Numbered from the stretch's first letter, positions 1-9,107 are shown. The stretch: DNA of 45,475 nucleotides from Bacteroidales bacterium (GCA_017454015.1 JAFTDW010000017.1:1-45475); one strand, 5' to 3'. A program made the numbers and translations. Notes: generated by a model not told the origin, from the letters alone.

Positions 1-20
1 ACCAACTGAGCTACCAAGAC
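1..20 (-). tRNA. tRNA, 5' part only (cut by window edge)
   Basis: On the minus strand the 20 bases read as a tRNA 5' end: a 7-base acceptor strand GTCTTGG, then TA and the D-arm start GCTCAGTTGGT. The anticodon lies outside the window, so the amino acid cannot be assigned. It is the last visible member of the minus-strand tRNA cluster. Confidence 0.75.
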
Positions 21-148
21 AATTATTTAGTAGTACTTAGTTCTGCGCTGCTGGTGGTTGACGCACCGCTTGTTGCTCGAACTCGTTACTAAATTCCGCT
101 TCGTTTTTGTCAAAGATCTGAATGCCCTTACCTCTCGTTGGGCTCCCT

Positions 149-234
149 TGGTACTCCGGGTGGGACTTGAACCCACACGCCCTTGCGGGCAAGGGATTTT
201 AAGTCCCTCGTGTCTACCATTCCACCACCAGAGC
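149..234 (-). tRNA. tRNA-Leu (anticodon UAA)
   Basis: The minus strand folds as a class II tRNA of 86 bases including CCA. The acceptor GCTCTGG pairs with CCGGAGT (G-U pairs tolerated). The D-arm is of the Leu type (TGGTGGAATGGTAGACAC). The anticodon stem-loop AGGGA-CTTAAAA-TCCCT gives UAA, followed by a variable arm and a T-arm with GGTTCAAGTCC. ACCA is encoded at the 3' end. It decodes UUA/UUG Leu and is probably cotranscribed with the Gly tRNAs. Confidence 0.95.
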
Positions 235-246
235 GGTTGCTGGGTT

Positions 247-322
<76 letters not shown>

Positions 323-373
323 GTTTGAAAGAGCTGCGCTCACCGAGGTGTGGCGCTTCTTTCGTTGCCTTTG

Positions 374-446
<73 letters not shown>

Positions 447-461
447 GTTTGGAATTGGATT

Positions 462-496
462 GCAAAAGTACGACTTTTTTTTTAAACAGCGACAAC
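462..496 (-). promoter_or_regulatory. promoter of the tRNA cluster
   Basis: On the minus strand TACTTTTGC (462-470) matches the Bacteroidota -7 motif TAnnTTTGC. A TTGT about 22 bases upstream (493-496) can serve as -33 element. It sits between the 3' end of mutS and the first tRNA-Gly, so the tRNA cluster has its own promoter. Motif match only. Confidence 0.65.
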
Positions 497-500
497 TTTT

Positions 501-3170
501 TTATTTTTTGCCTACAATTTTTTTGATCTCGTTGAGTTTCATCAGCGCCTCCACTGGCGTAAGTGTGTTGATATCAATATCAAGCAGCTTGTCGCGCACC
601 TCGTAGAGTGTGGGGTCGTCAAGTTGAATAAAACTTAGCTGATAGCCTTCTGGAGGGATGTTTTTAACCTTTTCGCGTGCCAGTTTTTCGATTTTTGGGG
701 TCTCTTTTGCACCGTTTTTGTCGTCGTTTTCCATCACACCCGACGAGTGTTTTTCCTCCAGCATCGAGAGTATGGCGTTGGCCTTGTTGAGCACCTGTTT
801 GGGCATACCGGCCATACGCGCCACATGGATTCCGAAACTGTGCTCGCTACCACCCTCAACCAGTTTGCGCAAGAATATTACGCGGTTGTTGACCTCTTTG
901 ACTGAGATATGGTAGTTCTTGATACGCTCATATTCGTTGGCCATCTCGATAAGCTCGTGGTAATGGGTTGCAAACATTACCTTGGGGCGTTTGCCCGGGT
1001 ACTCGTGCAGGTACTCGGTGATTGCCCATGCTATGCTGATGCCGTCGTAGGTGCTGGTGCCGCGCCCTATCTCGTCGAGCAGCACCAAGCTGCGGTCGCT
1101 CACGTTGTTGAGTATGCTGGCCGTTTCGTTCATCTCGACCATGAATGTCGACTCGCCCGACGAGATGTTGTCCGAGGCGCCCACGCGGGTGAAGATCTTG
1201 TCAACGACACCTATCTCCGCCTTTGCCGCCGGGCAATAGCAGCCTATCTGCGCCAGCAGCACTATAAGAGCCGTCTGGCGCAACAGCGCCGATTTGCCGC
1301 TCATGTTGGGACCGGTGATAATCATTATCTGCTGGCTCTCTCCGTCGAGGTGTACGCTGTTGGCTACATACTGTTCCCCAGTTGGCAGCTGCGTCTCGAT
1401 CACTGGGTGGCGGCCGTCGGTGATGTCTATCACACCGCTGTCCGACAGCTTGGGACGACAGTAGTCGGCGGCGAGCGACACCGAGGCGAAACTCAGCAGG
1501 CAGTCGATGCGCGCCGCCACCTGGGCGTTGAGCTGTACAGGCTGCACATAGTCGAGCAGCTCTTGCAGCAGCTGCTGGTATATGGAGGCTTCGAGTGCCA
1601 TGATGCGCTCCTCGGCACCGAGTATGCGTTCTTCGTAGGTCTTGAGCTCGGGTGTGATGTAGCGTTCGGCGTTGGTGAGGGTCTGGCGGCGCACCCAGTC
1701 CGCCGGCACCTTGTTGCGGTGGGCGTTGGTAACCTCCAGGTAGTAGCCGAAGACGTTGTTGAAGCCCACCTTGAGCGATGTGATGCCTGTAGCCTCCATC
1801 TCGCGTTGCTGCACGCGGGCGAGGTAGTCCTTGCCTCCTGCCGAGAGGGACCGCAGCTCGTCGAGCTCGCTGCTCACACCGTCGGCGATGAAGCCGCCCT
1901 TGTCGGTACGCGCCGGAGGGTCGGCCTGTATGGTGTGCTCTATCTTGTCGTGGATAAGTTTGCACTCGTTGAGCTGTGAGGCAAGGTGCAGCAACGGCTC
2001 CTTGCCCGAGGCATTGCATAGTTCCTTTATCGCCGCCACCTCGGCAAGGGCGCGACGGAGCTGCTGCAGCTCGCGCGGCGTAACCCTGCCCACAGCCACC
2101 TTGGAGATAAGGCGTTCGAGGTCGCCAATGCCACGCACTCGCTGCTGCAGGTTCTCGCGCAGCTCGCGGTCGCGCACCAGTATGTCGACCACAGCCAGAC
2201 GCGCCTCGATGCGGTTGATGTTCTTGAGCGGCATGAGCAGCCAGCGACGCAGCATGCGCGACCCCATGGGCGAGAGGGTCTGGTCTATCACATCGACAAG
2301 GGTTCGTGCCTTCTCGTTATGCGACGACACCAGCTCAAGGTTGCGCATCGTGAACTTGTCGAGCCACACGTAGCTGTCCTCCTCTATGCGGGAGATTTTG
2401 CATATATGGCCTGTCTTGTCGTGGTGCGTCTCCTGCAAGTAATACAGGGCGGCGCCTGCGGCAATGATACCCTCCGTGAGGTGCTCCACGCCGAAACCTT
2501 TGAGCGATGTGGTGTTGAACTGCTTGAGGAGCAGCTCTGTGGCAAAGTCGCTGGTGAAAGCCCAGTCGTCGAAAGTGTTGGTATAGTATTTTTCGGGGAA
2601 CCTGCTCTGGAACTCGCGAAGTTTCTTGCGGTTCAGCACCACCTCGTTGGGCCTGAAGCTCTGCAACATCTTGTCTATATAGTCAATGTCGCCCTGCGCA
2701 AGGTAGAACTCGCCAGTCGATACGTCGAGAAAGGCTATGCCGTGTATGCCGTTGCCTGAGAGGTGGAGTCCGCAGAGGAAGTTGTTCTCCTTCACCTCAA
2801 GCACAAGGTCGTTGTAGGTCACGCCAGGGGTTACCAGCTCGGTTATGCCTCGTTTCACGAGCCCCTTGGCGGTCTTGGGGTCCTCCAGCTGCTCGCAGAT
2901 AGCCACCCGCAACCCTTCGCGCACAAGGCGCGGCAGGTATTGGTCGAGGGCGTGGTAGGGTATGCCCGCCAACTCGGTGTAGGCGTTGCCGCCCGATGCC
3001 TTGCGGGTGAGGGTTATGCCAAGAATGTTGGAGGCCTTGATGGCGTCGGCGCCAAAGGTCTCGTAAAAGTCGCCCACACGGAAAAGCAGCATGGCGTCGG
3101 GAAACTTGCGTTTCATCTCGGCATACTGCCGCATCAGCGGAGAGCCTTTCTCTTGATATTTCTCGCCCAT
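501..3170 (-). CDS. mutS: DNA mismatch repair protein MutS
   Basis: MutS1 recognises mispaired and unpaired bases and starts methyl-independent mismatch repair with MutL. The 889-residue product has the N-terminal mismatch-binding segment with the Phe-x-Glu motif (DFYETF, residues 34-39), connector and lever domains, then the ATPase core: Walker A TGPNMSGKS near residue 618 and Walker B LVLLDEIGRGTST near residue 700. The C-terminal tail holds the usual helix-turn-helix dimer region. Length is normal for Bacteroidota MutS1, and the absence of a Smr domain excludes MutS2. The ATG start at 3170 leaves 49 bases to the upstream acyl-CoA synthetase gene, so the two are probably cotranscribed. No convincing intrinsic terminator follows the stop, and the tRNA promoter starts almost at once. 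Confidence 0.98.
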   Translation of the reverse strand: MGEKYQEKGSPLMRQYAEMKRKFPDAMLLFRVGDFYETFGADAIKASNILGITLTRKASGGNAYTELAGIPYHALDQYLPRLVREGLRVAICEQLEDPKTAKGLVKRGITELVTPGVTYNDLVLEVKENNFLCGLHLSGNGIHGIAFLDVSTGEFYLAQGDIDYIDKMLQSFRPNEVVLNRKKLREFQSRFPEKYYTNTFDDWAFTSDFATELLLKQFNTTSLKGFGVEHLTEGIIAAGAALYYLQETHHDKTGHICKISRIEEDSYVWLDKFTMRNLELVSSHNEKARTLVDVIDQTLSPMGSRMLRRWLLMPLKNINRIEARLAVVDILVRDRELRENLQQRVRGIGDLERLISKVAVGRVTPRELQQLRRALAEVAAIKELCNASGKEPLLHLASQLNECKLIHDKIEHTIQADPPARTDKGGFIADGVSSELDELRSLSAGGKDYLARVQQREMEATGITSLKVGFNNVFGYYLEVTNAHRNKVPADWVRRQTLTNAERYITPELKTYEERILGAEERIMALEASIYQQLLQELLDYVQPVQLNAQVAARIDCLLSFASVSLAADYCRPKLSDSGVIDITDGRHPVIETQLPTGEQYVANSVHLDGESQQIMIITGPNMSGKSALLRQTALIVLLAQIGCYCPAAKAEIGVVDKIFTRVGASDNISSGESTFMVEMNETASILNNVSDRSLVLLDEIGRGTSTYDGISIAWAITEYLHEYPGKRPKVMFATHYHELIEMANEYERIKNYHISVKEVNNRVIFLRKLVEGGSEHSFGIHVARMAGMPKQVLNKANAILSMLEEKHSSGVMENDDKNGAKETPKIEKLAREKVKNIPPEGYQLSFIQLDDPTLYEVRDKLLDIDINTLTPVEALMKLNEIKKIVGKK

Positions 3171-3219
3171 CGGTTTTTTAGTGGTGGAGGGTTGGAAGGT
3201 TGGAAGGTTTTTGGGGGGG

Positions 3220-5085
3220 TTAGGAGCGTTTTATCAGGTCGCGAAGCGACGGAAGTTCCACCCTGCTCAACGCCGAGAAAAGACCCGTTGGCGGCTCCAC
3301 TTTGTTGTAGATGCCTTTTATCAACGTGCTGTACTTGTTGATGAGCAGGTTGCGCTTCAGCTTCAGTGTCGGCGAGAGGAGCCCGTTGGCGGTGGTCCAA
3401 TCGTCGGCCACGAGGCGGAACGCCTTTATCTGCTCGTGCGGGGCAAGGCTCTTGTTGTACAAATCCATGACGGCACGGTATTTCTCCTGAACCTCGGGCA
3501 GCGCCACCAACTGCTCGTTGTCGCGGTAGTGCAGCTTGTACTTCAAAGCCCAGTAATGCAACGTGTTGAAGTTGGGGCTTATGATGGCTGCCGCGAATTT
3601 CTCGTTCTCGCCCACCACCATAACCTGGTCTATGTATTCCGAGCCTCGCAACAGGTTCTCTATCAGTTGGGGAGCCACGTACTTGCCTGCCGAGAGCTTG
3701 AAGATATCCTTCTTGCGGTCGGTGATTTTCAAGAACTTGCCAGCCACCAGCTCGCCTATGTCGCCCGTATGGAACCAGCCGTCTTTGTCGATGACCTCGG
3801 CGGTGTACTCGGGGTCTTTGTAGTAGCCGAGCATCACATTGGGGCCGCGGACAAGTATCTCGCCGTCGTCGGCGAACTTGAGCTCCACGCCGCTGAGCAC
3901 CGGTCCCACGGTGCCTATACGCACCTGACGGTGGGCGGGGTCGTTGACGGCTATGACCGGCGAAGTCTCGCTGAGTCCGTAGCCTTCGTAGATGTTGATG
4001 CCGGCAGCGGCAAAGAGCCTCACCATGTTGGGCTGTATGGAACTGCCGCCAGTGATGACAACGAGGTGGTTGCCGCCGAACCGCTCGCGCCAGTGGCGGT
4101 AGACGGTGCGGTCGAAAAACCACTGCGAGATCTGATAAAAGAGGCTCACCTTCTTGATAAAGGTGTAGTCGTAGCGCTGGCCATGGATGAACGCCCTGTC
4201 GTAGATACGTTTCTTGATAGGCTTGAGGTCCTTGCCTGCGGCATAGAGCTTGTCGTACATCAGCTCTATCACACGCGGCACGGCGCAGAAGCCGTGTCCG
4301 TGTATCTCCTGCATGTTCTGCTGTATGGTGCCCAGGCTTTCGGCATAGTAAATGCTCACGCCCCTGAGTTGCCAGTGGTAGTTGAGGGAGCGCTCATACA
4401 TGTGGTTGAGAGGCAGGAAGCTGAGCACCCTGCCGTCGGTCGGCACAACGTTGACCTTTTCGTGGGCTATGAAGTTGGTGCAGATGTTCTGGTGCGAGAG
4501 CATCACGCCCTTGGGGTCGCCGGTGGTGCCGCTGGTGTAGATGAGCGTTGTCCAGTCGGTGGGCTTTATGTCGCGTTTGCGCTGCTCTATTGCCAGCATC
4601 TGGCGGTCGCGCCCTGCTATGCCGGCCTTGAGGATTTCGAGCACGTTGTGCTCCTCCGGTATGAAGGCGAGGGTGTAGATGACCGGCGCCTCGTCGCCGA
4701 GGGCCTGCAGTGCCGGACGTATGCGGCGCAGCAGTATGTTGTTCTCCACTAGCAGCAGCACTGCACCGCTATGGCGCAGTATGTGCGTGTAGTTCTCCAC
4801 GCTGAGCGTGGGATATATAGGCACATGGATAAAACCGCCCATGGCAAGGGCCATATCCATGAAGTTCCACTCCGGGCAGTTGGAGCTCATGGTGAGGACG
4901 CGGTCGCCGGGCTTTATGCCTATCTCGCAGAGGCCGTAGCAGAGGTAGTGCGCATATTTGTAGTAGTCGTGCGAACTGTATTTCTCCCACTTGCCGTTGC
5001 GCTTCACCGCCAAAATATCCTCTTTGGGGTGGTTGACGACCAAGTGTTCCAACAGGTCGAAGGTGCGAGTAATCTCCACTTCCAT
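3220..5085 (-). CDS. long-chain acyl-CoA synthetase (AMP-forming)
   Basis: A member of the adenylate-forming superfamily, of the FadD/long-chain acyl-CoA ligase type: it activates fatty acids to acyl-AMP and then acyl-CoA on the cytoplasmic face of the membrane. Visible motifs are the P-loop TLIYTSGTTGDPKG (about residues 180-193), the A5 motif GYGLSETSP, the A7/A8 region GWFHTGDIGEL and ITDRKKDIFKLSAGKYVAP with the hinge, and a C-terminal catalytic lysine region (NGLLSPTLKLKR). The 621-residue length fits the bacterial long-chain (LC-FACS) group. Substrate chain length cannot be read from sequence. It has its own -7/-33 promoter at 5124-5156 and runs into mutS. Confidence 0.93.
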   Translation of the reverse strand: MEVEITRTFDLLEHLVVNHPKEDILAVKRNGKWEKYSSHDYYKYAHYLCYGLCEIGIKPGDRVLTMSSNCPEWNFMDMALAMGGFIHVPIYPTLSVENYTHILRHSGAVLLLVENNILLRRIRPALQALGDEAPVIYTLAFIPEEHNVLEILKAGIAGRDRQMLAIEQRKRDIKPTDWTTLIYTSGTTGDPKGVMLSHQNICTNFIAHEKVNVVPTDGRVLSFLPLNHMYERSLNYHWQLRGVSIYYAESLGTIQQNMQEIHGHGFCAVPRVIELMYDKLYAAGKDLKPIKKRIYDRAFIHGQRYDYTFIKKVSLFYQISQWFFDRTVYRHWRERFGGNHLVVITGGSSIQPNMVRLFAAAGINIYEGYGLSETSPVIAVNDPAHRQVRIGTVGPVLSGVELKFADDGEILVRGPNVMLGYYKDPEYTAEVIDKDGWFHTGDIGELVAGKFLKITDRKKDIFKLSAGKYVAPQLIENLLRGSEYIDQVMVVGENEKFAAAIISPNFNTLHYWALKYKLHYRDNEQLVALPEVQEKYRAVMDLYNKSLAPHEQIKAFRLVADDWTTANGLLSPTLKLKRNLLINKYSTLIKGIYNKVEPPTGLFSALSRVELPSLRDLIKRS

Positions 5086-5123
5086 ATTATCAACGGTAAA
5101 AAGGTCTAACTACTAATTTTTTA

Positions 5124-5156
5124 CAAAGATAAGACATGCAAAAAACAAAGTGCAAA
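5124..5156 (-). promoter_or_regulatory. promoter of acyl-CoA synthetase gene
   Basis: On the minus strand TATCTTTG (5124-5131) is a perfect TAnnTTTG -7 element. TTTG at 5153-5156 lies 21 bases upstream, the standard Bacteroidota -33/-7 arrangement. The leader to the ATG at 5085 would be about 30 bases. Confidence 0.75.
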
Positions 5157-5175
5157 TTTACTAAAAAAAATGCAA

Positions 5176-6603
5176 TTATTTTCCTCTTCCTTGCAATATA
5201 ATGATAACGGTATAGAGCAGTATCTTGACGTCGGTGGCTATCGACATGTTCTCCAAGTACAGCAGGTCGTAGCGCATACGCTCTATCATCTCGTCGACGT
5301 TCTCGGCGTAGCCGAACTTGACCTGTCCCCAAGAGGTGATACCGGGCTTTACGCGCTGGAGCAGCGCGTATTCGGGGGCTAGCTCCACTATCTTGTCTAT
5401 GTAGTACTGCCTCTCGGGACGGGGCCCCACGAGCGACATGGTGCCGCGCAGGACGTTGTAGAACTGCGGGATCTCGTCGAGCCTTACCTTGCGCATGAAA
5501 CGCCCGAAGGGGGTGATGCGGGGGTCGTTGTCGCTCGAAAGGGCCGGGCCTGAGGCCTCAGCGTCGACATACATGGAGCGGAACTTGTGCATCTTGAAGG
5601 GCTTGCCCCCCTGCCCTATTCGCTCCTGGGCATAGAAGACAGGGCCCGGAGAGGTACACTTCACTATTATCGCCGTTATAAGATAGACGGGCGACAGCAA
5701 CACCATGGCCAACAGCGAGATGAATATATCCATCAACCGCTTGAAAGAATACTGCCACTCGCTCATAAGCCTCGTGTTGAGGGTGATGAGCGGGGAATGG
5801 AATATCGAGGTGGCTTTGACGGAACCGTAGATGATGTCGCGCAGGCTTGGCCTGATCTTCACGATGAGGTTGTCGCGGCAGTTGACAACACGCAGCAGCT
5901 CCGTTATGGGCTCGCCCTCCTCGGTGGCAATAATCACCTCTTCCACCTGCGGCAATATAGCGGAAAGTTTCTCCACGGTGCCGCAGTAAGGCATCACCGC
6001 ATCGAGCGAGGCATTGGTGCCGCCTGCGCCGGTGCTGACGTAGCCCACAAAACTCTCTCCGGAGTACACCTCCTGACCATCTATGTCGCGGTAGGTTTCG
6101 AGAGCCTTGTCGCCGCTGCCCACAAGCAGCGTGGGGAAGCCCAGCTCGCGCCGGTGTATCTTCTTCACGGTGCGGGTGGTGAGCACAAGGCGCGGCAGGT
6201 AGGTGAGCACAAAATGCACCACCAGCAAGAAGCAGAACGAGAGGTAATAATAGGCGTAGCGCGTAAGTTGGTCGTCGAGCATCAGCAGGAAGAATATCAC
6301 CACCACGCCGATGATCGTTGCCACGGCGGTCTCCGCCAGCTCTTTGAGCCTCGCCTTGCGATACACGTTCTTGTAGGCTCCTATCATGGCATAGAGACAG
6401 CACCACGCCACAGGCAGCAGCAGTGTGCCGAGCCAGAAGTTGGCGTCGCCCACTATTGTCTCGGTTGTCACTTGCGTGCCGCTCTCTATGCATGCTTTGC
6501 GGAATACAAAGAGCAGCGCCCACGCCAAAGCAGCCGCCAGATAGTCGCACACAAGGTAGCGCAACGCCAGGGCCACGGGTTTTTTATTAAGATATTCGGG
6601 CAT
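5176..6603 (-). CDS. polyprenyl-phosphate sugar-1-phosphate transferase (WbaP/WcaJ family)
   Basis: A membrane enzyme that transfers a sugar-1-phosphate from a nucleotide sugar to undecaprenyl phosphate, starting a lipid-linked glycan. The N-terminal half has about four hydrophobic helices (residues roughly 10-30, 52-75, 88-110, 115-135) and a Rossmann-like CoA-binding domain (around LLVGSGDKALETY). The C-terminal bacterial sugar transferase domain (about 282-475) shows the family motifs KRLMDIFISLLA, PVFYAQERIGQGGKPF, KFRSMYVDA, LDEIPQFYNVLRG and SLVGPRPERQYY. Length (475) fits the exopolysaccharide polyprenyl glycosylphosphotransferase type. It lies 87 bases after the lipoprotein gene. The sugar is unknown. 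A role in O-antigen or A-LPS-like surface glycan is inferred. Confidence 0.93.
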   Translation of the reverse strand: MPEYLNKKPVALALRYLVCDYLAAALAWALLFVFRKACIESGTQVTTETIVGDANFWLGTLLLPVAWCCLYAMIGAYKNVYRKARLKELAETAVATIIGVVVIFFLLMLDDQLTRYAYYYLSFCFLLVVHFVLTYLPRLVLTTRTVKKIHRRELGFPTLLVGSGDKALETYRDIDGQEVYSGESFVGYVSTGAGGTNASLDAVMPYCGTVEKLSAILPQVEEVIIATEEGEPITELLRVVNCRDNLIVKIRPSLRDIIYGSVKATSIFHSPLITLNTRLMSEWQYSFKRLMDIFISLLAMVLLSPVYLITAIIVKCTSPGPVFYAQERIGQGGKPFKMHKFRSMYVDAEASGPALSSDNDPRITPFGRFMRKVRLDEIPQFYNVLRGTMSLVGPRPERQYYIDKIVELAPEYALLQRVKPGITSWGQVKFGYAENVDEMIERMRYDLLYLENMSIATDVKILLYTVIIILQGRGK

Positions 6604-6690
6604 TTGTTACAGTTGGAGTTAGGGAATTCAATGGTAACGCGATAACGCGAATTACAGGTAGCAACTTGGCACTAATGACATATCAACCAT

Positions 6691-7674
6691 TTACAACACA
6701 AGCAATTTCATATTGTCGAGATAGACATTGCCTTCTTTCCCATCGGGGTTGAAAGCCGTGAAGAAGAGGCGGAACTGGGGGTAGTGGCTGTGGTAGCGCC
6801 AAACCTTGCCAAGGTTGATGTATATCTTCTGCCAATGGTCGTTGGCATAGAGCATTATGGCTGAGTTGGTCTGCTCGGTACCGCCCGCCGTGCTGGGCCC
6901 TTTGATGCCTACGCTTAGGTTGTAGTCGGTGCGGTAGTCCATCTCAAGGTAGAGGTATGCCGTGGGGTCGTCCACGGTAACGGTGGTGTCGCCCCAGAAG
7001 TTCAGCTCGGTCATGGCGGCAGGTACATGCACCACTCCGCTGCCAGTGCCGGTGCATATAAGCTCCGGATTGTCGGCCAAAATCTCCACACAGGTGTCGA
7101 GGCTGACGTCCACCTGTATCTTCTCGAAGAATTCATGCCACACCACTTTGGTGAAGCGGTTCATGGTAGTGTTCAGCGTCCCGAGTTGGGTTACGGAGTC
7201 CTCGGCAAGCACTACATTGCTGAGTTTTATCTCGTTATAGTAGGGGTAGGCTATACGCGTGGAGGCTATGCCGTTTTGCTTGATTACGGGGTGTATCACC
7301 ACCCGCTGCGCCACACCTTTGCGCAGCACCGGCAGCTTGCACGGCAGCTGGTACACGCCAAGTGTCCACTCCGCAGTGTCGCCTTCAAAGTATATGCTCA
7401 CCTCGGCGGCATCGATGGACTGCGTGGCAAAGAAGCCGGCGCCATACTGTACCTGCCAGCTGGTCTCGTTGTCGTCGACCACCTTTATGGCATCTATGGT
7501 GAGGTATGCCGGCACCTCTTGCCCACCCTCGAACTTGCTGCAAGAAACAAGCGAGCAAAGGGCAAAAACAACTGCAAATAAAACGTTTTCGTTCAGCAAG
7601 AGCAGTGGAAGCTTGCTTACACTGCCGCAGCCAGAAAACGACTCATGAAATGAAACAATTTTAGTCTTTGTCAT
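6691..7674 (-). CDS. putative lipoprotein with a 57-base repeat inside its signal-peptide region
   Basis: A 327-residue protein of unknown function. Residues 32-46 are a hydrophobic run ending in the lipobox LVSC, followed by SKFEGG, so the mature protein is probably an outer-membrane lipoprotein. The C-terminal 130 residues (from about VVHVPAAMTELNFWG to YLDNMKLLVL) are beta-rich and resemble a jelly-roll or carbohydrate-binding-like sandwich; that fold call is inference. The N-terminus is odd: between MTKTKIVSFHE and LFAVVFALC lie 19 codons derived exactly from the 57-base repeat at 7584-7640. Removing them keeps the frame and restores a compact lipoprotein signal. The start ATG sits in a 9-bp inverted repeat (7671-7696). 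It follows the Omp28-like gene by 50 bases and is probably in its transcript. Confidence 0.8.
   Translation of the reverse strand: MTKTKIVSFHESFSGCGSVSKLPLLLLNENVLFAVVFALCSLVSCSKFEGGQEVPAYLTIDAIKVVDDNETSWQVQYGAGFFATQSIDAAEVSIYFEGDTAEWTLGVYQLPCKLPVLRKGVAQRVVIHPVIKQNGIASTRIAYPYYNEIKLSNVVLAEDSVTQLGTLNTTMNRFTKVVWHEFFEKIQVDVSLDTCVEILADNPELICTGTGSGVVHVPAAMTELNFWGDTTVTVDDPTAYLYLEMDYRTDYNLSVGIKGPSTAGGTEQTNSAIMLYANDHWQKIYINLGKVWRYHSHYPQFRLFFTAFNPDGKEGNVYLDNMKLLVL
7584..7640. repeat. 57-base palindromic element, copy A (inside a coding region)
   Basis: Identical over 57 bases to 45339-45395 and one base different from 45415-45471. It begins CGTTTTC and ends GAAAACG, a perfect 7-bp terminal inverted repeat. 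Inside are AGCAAG (element bases 12-17) pairing with CTTGCT (29-34), and GCAGTG (19-24) pairing with CACTGC (37-42); the two stems interleave. Here it occupies codons of the lipoprotein signal peptide, read from the complementary strand with no stop. No target-site duplication is evident. Confidence 0.9.
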
Positions 7675-7696
7675 GAAAGTATAACGCCTTTCATGA
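7671..7696 (-). promoter_or_regulatory. inverted repeat covering the lipoprotein start codon
   Basis: TCATGAAAG (7671-7679) and CTTTCATGA (7688-7696) are perfect 9-bp complements separated by 8 bases. The start codon of the lipoprotein gene (7672-7674) is inside the downstream arm, so a hairpin in the mRNA would hide the start. TCATGAAA also occurs at 7642-7649, next to the 57-base element. Possible translational control, or a DNA operator. Confidence 0.5.
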
Positions 7697-7724
7697 CCTA
7701 TTTATTGCATTAGGGGGGGTAAAT

Positions 7725-9107
7725 CTATCGCGCTATAACTACCTTCTGCACCGACGTGCCGCTTGCCGAGCGTATGCGCAGCATATATAGACCCGACGGG
7801 AGGCTGCTGACATTGAGCGTGTGTGTATTGCCTGCTGCATGCTTGACGGACAGGACCACACGGCCACTAATGTCGCACAAGGCCAGCTCCTCTATCTCAC
7901 TGTCGCTGTCAACAAAGAGCTGGTGCGAGGCGGGGTTGGGAAACACGGCAACCTCCTGGTTGTCCGGCACATCGCCAATACCCAGCAGCATCTGTGGTAT
8001 GCTGCGCGACTGCGTGGCGTTGTACACGCGGCGGTCGTTGATATCGTTGATGCTGTAGTTGCTCACAAAGGCCACGAGGCGGCAGTTGCGCAGGCGATAC
8101 TTTGGCTGCAGGGGTATAGTGTAGTTCTTCGAGAATGTCGAGCCCTCTTCGGTAGAGTGTATCACGTTGCCGTCGCCCCAGTTGCTACTGGCGCAGTGAC
8201 GTATCACGTAGTCGTGACGGTAACTGCCGCTGGCACCCGACTGGCGGCCTATGATGCTGTCCTCTATAAGGAAAAGGTTCACACGCGGACGCGCTATGTC
8301 GAGCGTGGCGCTGAAGCGTCCACTCACCGTGGCGCGGAGCACCTGCGCGGAGTCCGACGACGACAGCGAGACGTTGCCTATCTCTATCTCCACGAAACAA
8401 GGCACGTTGACAGCCTTGTTTATCTGTTGCTTTATGGTGTTTACCGACGAGGCCACATTCATCACACATCCGGGCTGCGACTCATCGATACGGGTGCGGT
8501 CGAGCGTCATTGCCGGAGCCCACGTGTTGCCGCCATAGAGGGTGAGTATGGCGGTGCTCACGTCGATGGTGAGGCTGTCGGTATTGAAGCCGGAGTGGTG
8601 GCACACCCACACCACGTCGTTGCGCCCGTTGAGGGCTTGGTGTATCCTGTCGTGTCCGCCGGGGCAGTAACCGCAGCTCATGGTGGTGAACTGCTCAAGC
8701 AACACGTTGCGGGTCACGGCTTTCGACATGTCGTACACCGGTATCGACACCGTGAGGGATGCCGCCTGCGCCGATGCGTCGCCGCCCGGGTTGAAGGCCA
8801 CCACGGTGACGCTCAGGGTTCCCGCCGCCGATGGCATATACGGCACGTTGTGAGTGAACCCCACAAAGCCGTTGGCGGATATCGACCTGTCGAGGTGCAT
8901 CACCGCCGAGGTGTCGCCGTTGGCAATGTAGAGCAAGTCGCAGCCTTCTATAGCCGCCGAGCCACTGTTGGCAACGGTGCCGGTTATCGTGATGCGAGTG
9001 CCCACCGCGGCATACTCGTCGAGGTCAATGCTGCGCACTGACAACCCCTGGCCATAGGCCGCCATTCCAATAAGACAGAGCGTGATGATGGATAGTTTTG
9101 TTCTCAT
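7725..9107 (-). CDS. Omp28-like T9SS cargo protein with C-terminal sorting domain
   Basis: A 460-residue exported protein. A Sec signal peptide (MRTKLSIITLCLIGMAAYGQ) is followed by an immunoglobulin-like adhesion or CARDB-type domain (about residues 22-125). Next is an Omp28-type thioredoxin-like region starting LLEQFTTMSCGYCPGG (around 139-155) with a CxxC pair. The last 70 or so residues are a type A T9SS sorting domain (VAVFPNPASHQLFVD, then SGRVV, SSLPSGLYMLRI and KVVIAR). Such proteins are carried across the outer membrane by T9SS and attached to the surface. Whether the CxxC is redox-active is unknown. It is the first gene of a minus-strand run with the lipoprotein and sugar transferase, and shares a divergent control region with the 1430-residue T9SS protein. 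Confidence 0.88.
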   Translation of the reverse strand: MRTKLSIITLCLIGMAAYGQGLSVRSIDLDEYAAVGTRITITGTVANSGSAAIEGCDLLYIANGDTSAVMHLDRSISANGFVGFTHNVPYMPSAAGTLSVTVVAFNPGGDASAQAASLTVSIPVYDMSKAVTRNVLLEQFTTMSCGYCPGGHDRIHQALNGRNDVVWVCHHSGFNTDSLTIDVSTAILTLYGGNTWAPAMTLDRTRIDESQPGCVMNVASSVNTIKQQINKAVNVPCFVEIEIGNVSLSSSDSAQVLRATVSGRFSATLDIARPRVNLFLIEDSIIGRQSGASGSYRHDYVIRHCASSNWGDGNVIHSTEEGSTFSKNYTIPLQPKYRLRNCRLVAFVSNYSINDINDRRVYNATQSRSIPQMLLGIGDVPDNQEVAVFPNPASHQLFVDSDSEIEELALCDISGRVVLSVKHAAGNTHTLNVSSLPSGLYMLRIRSASGTSVQKVVIAR

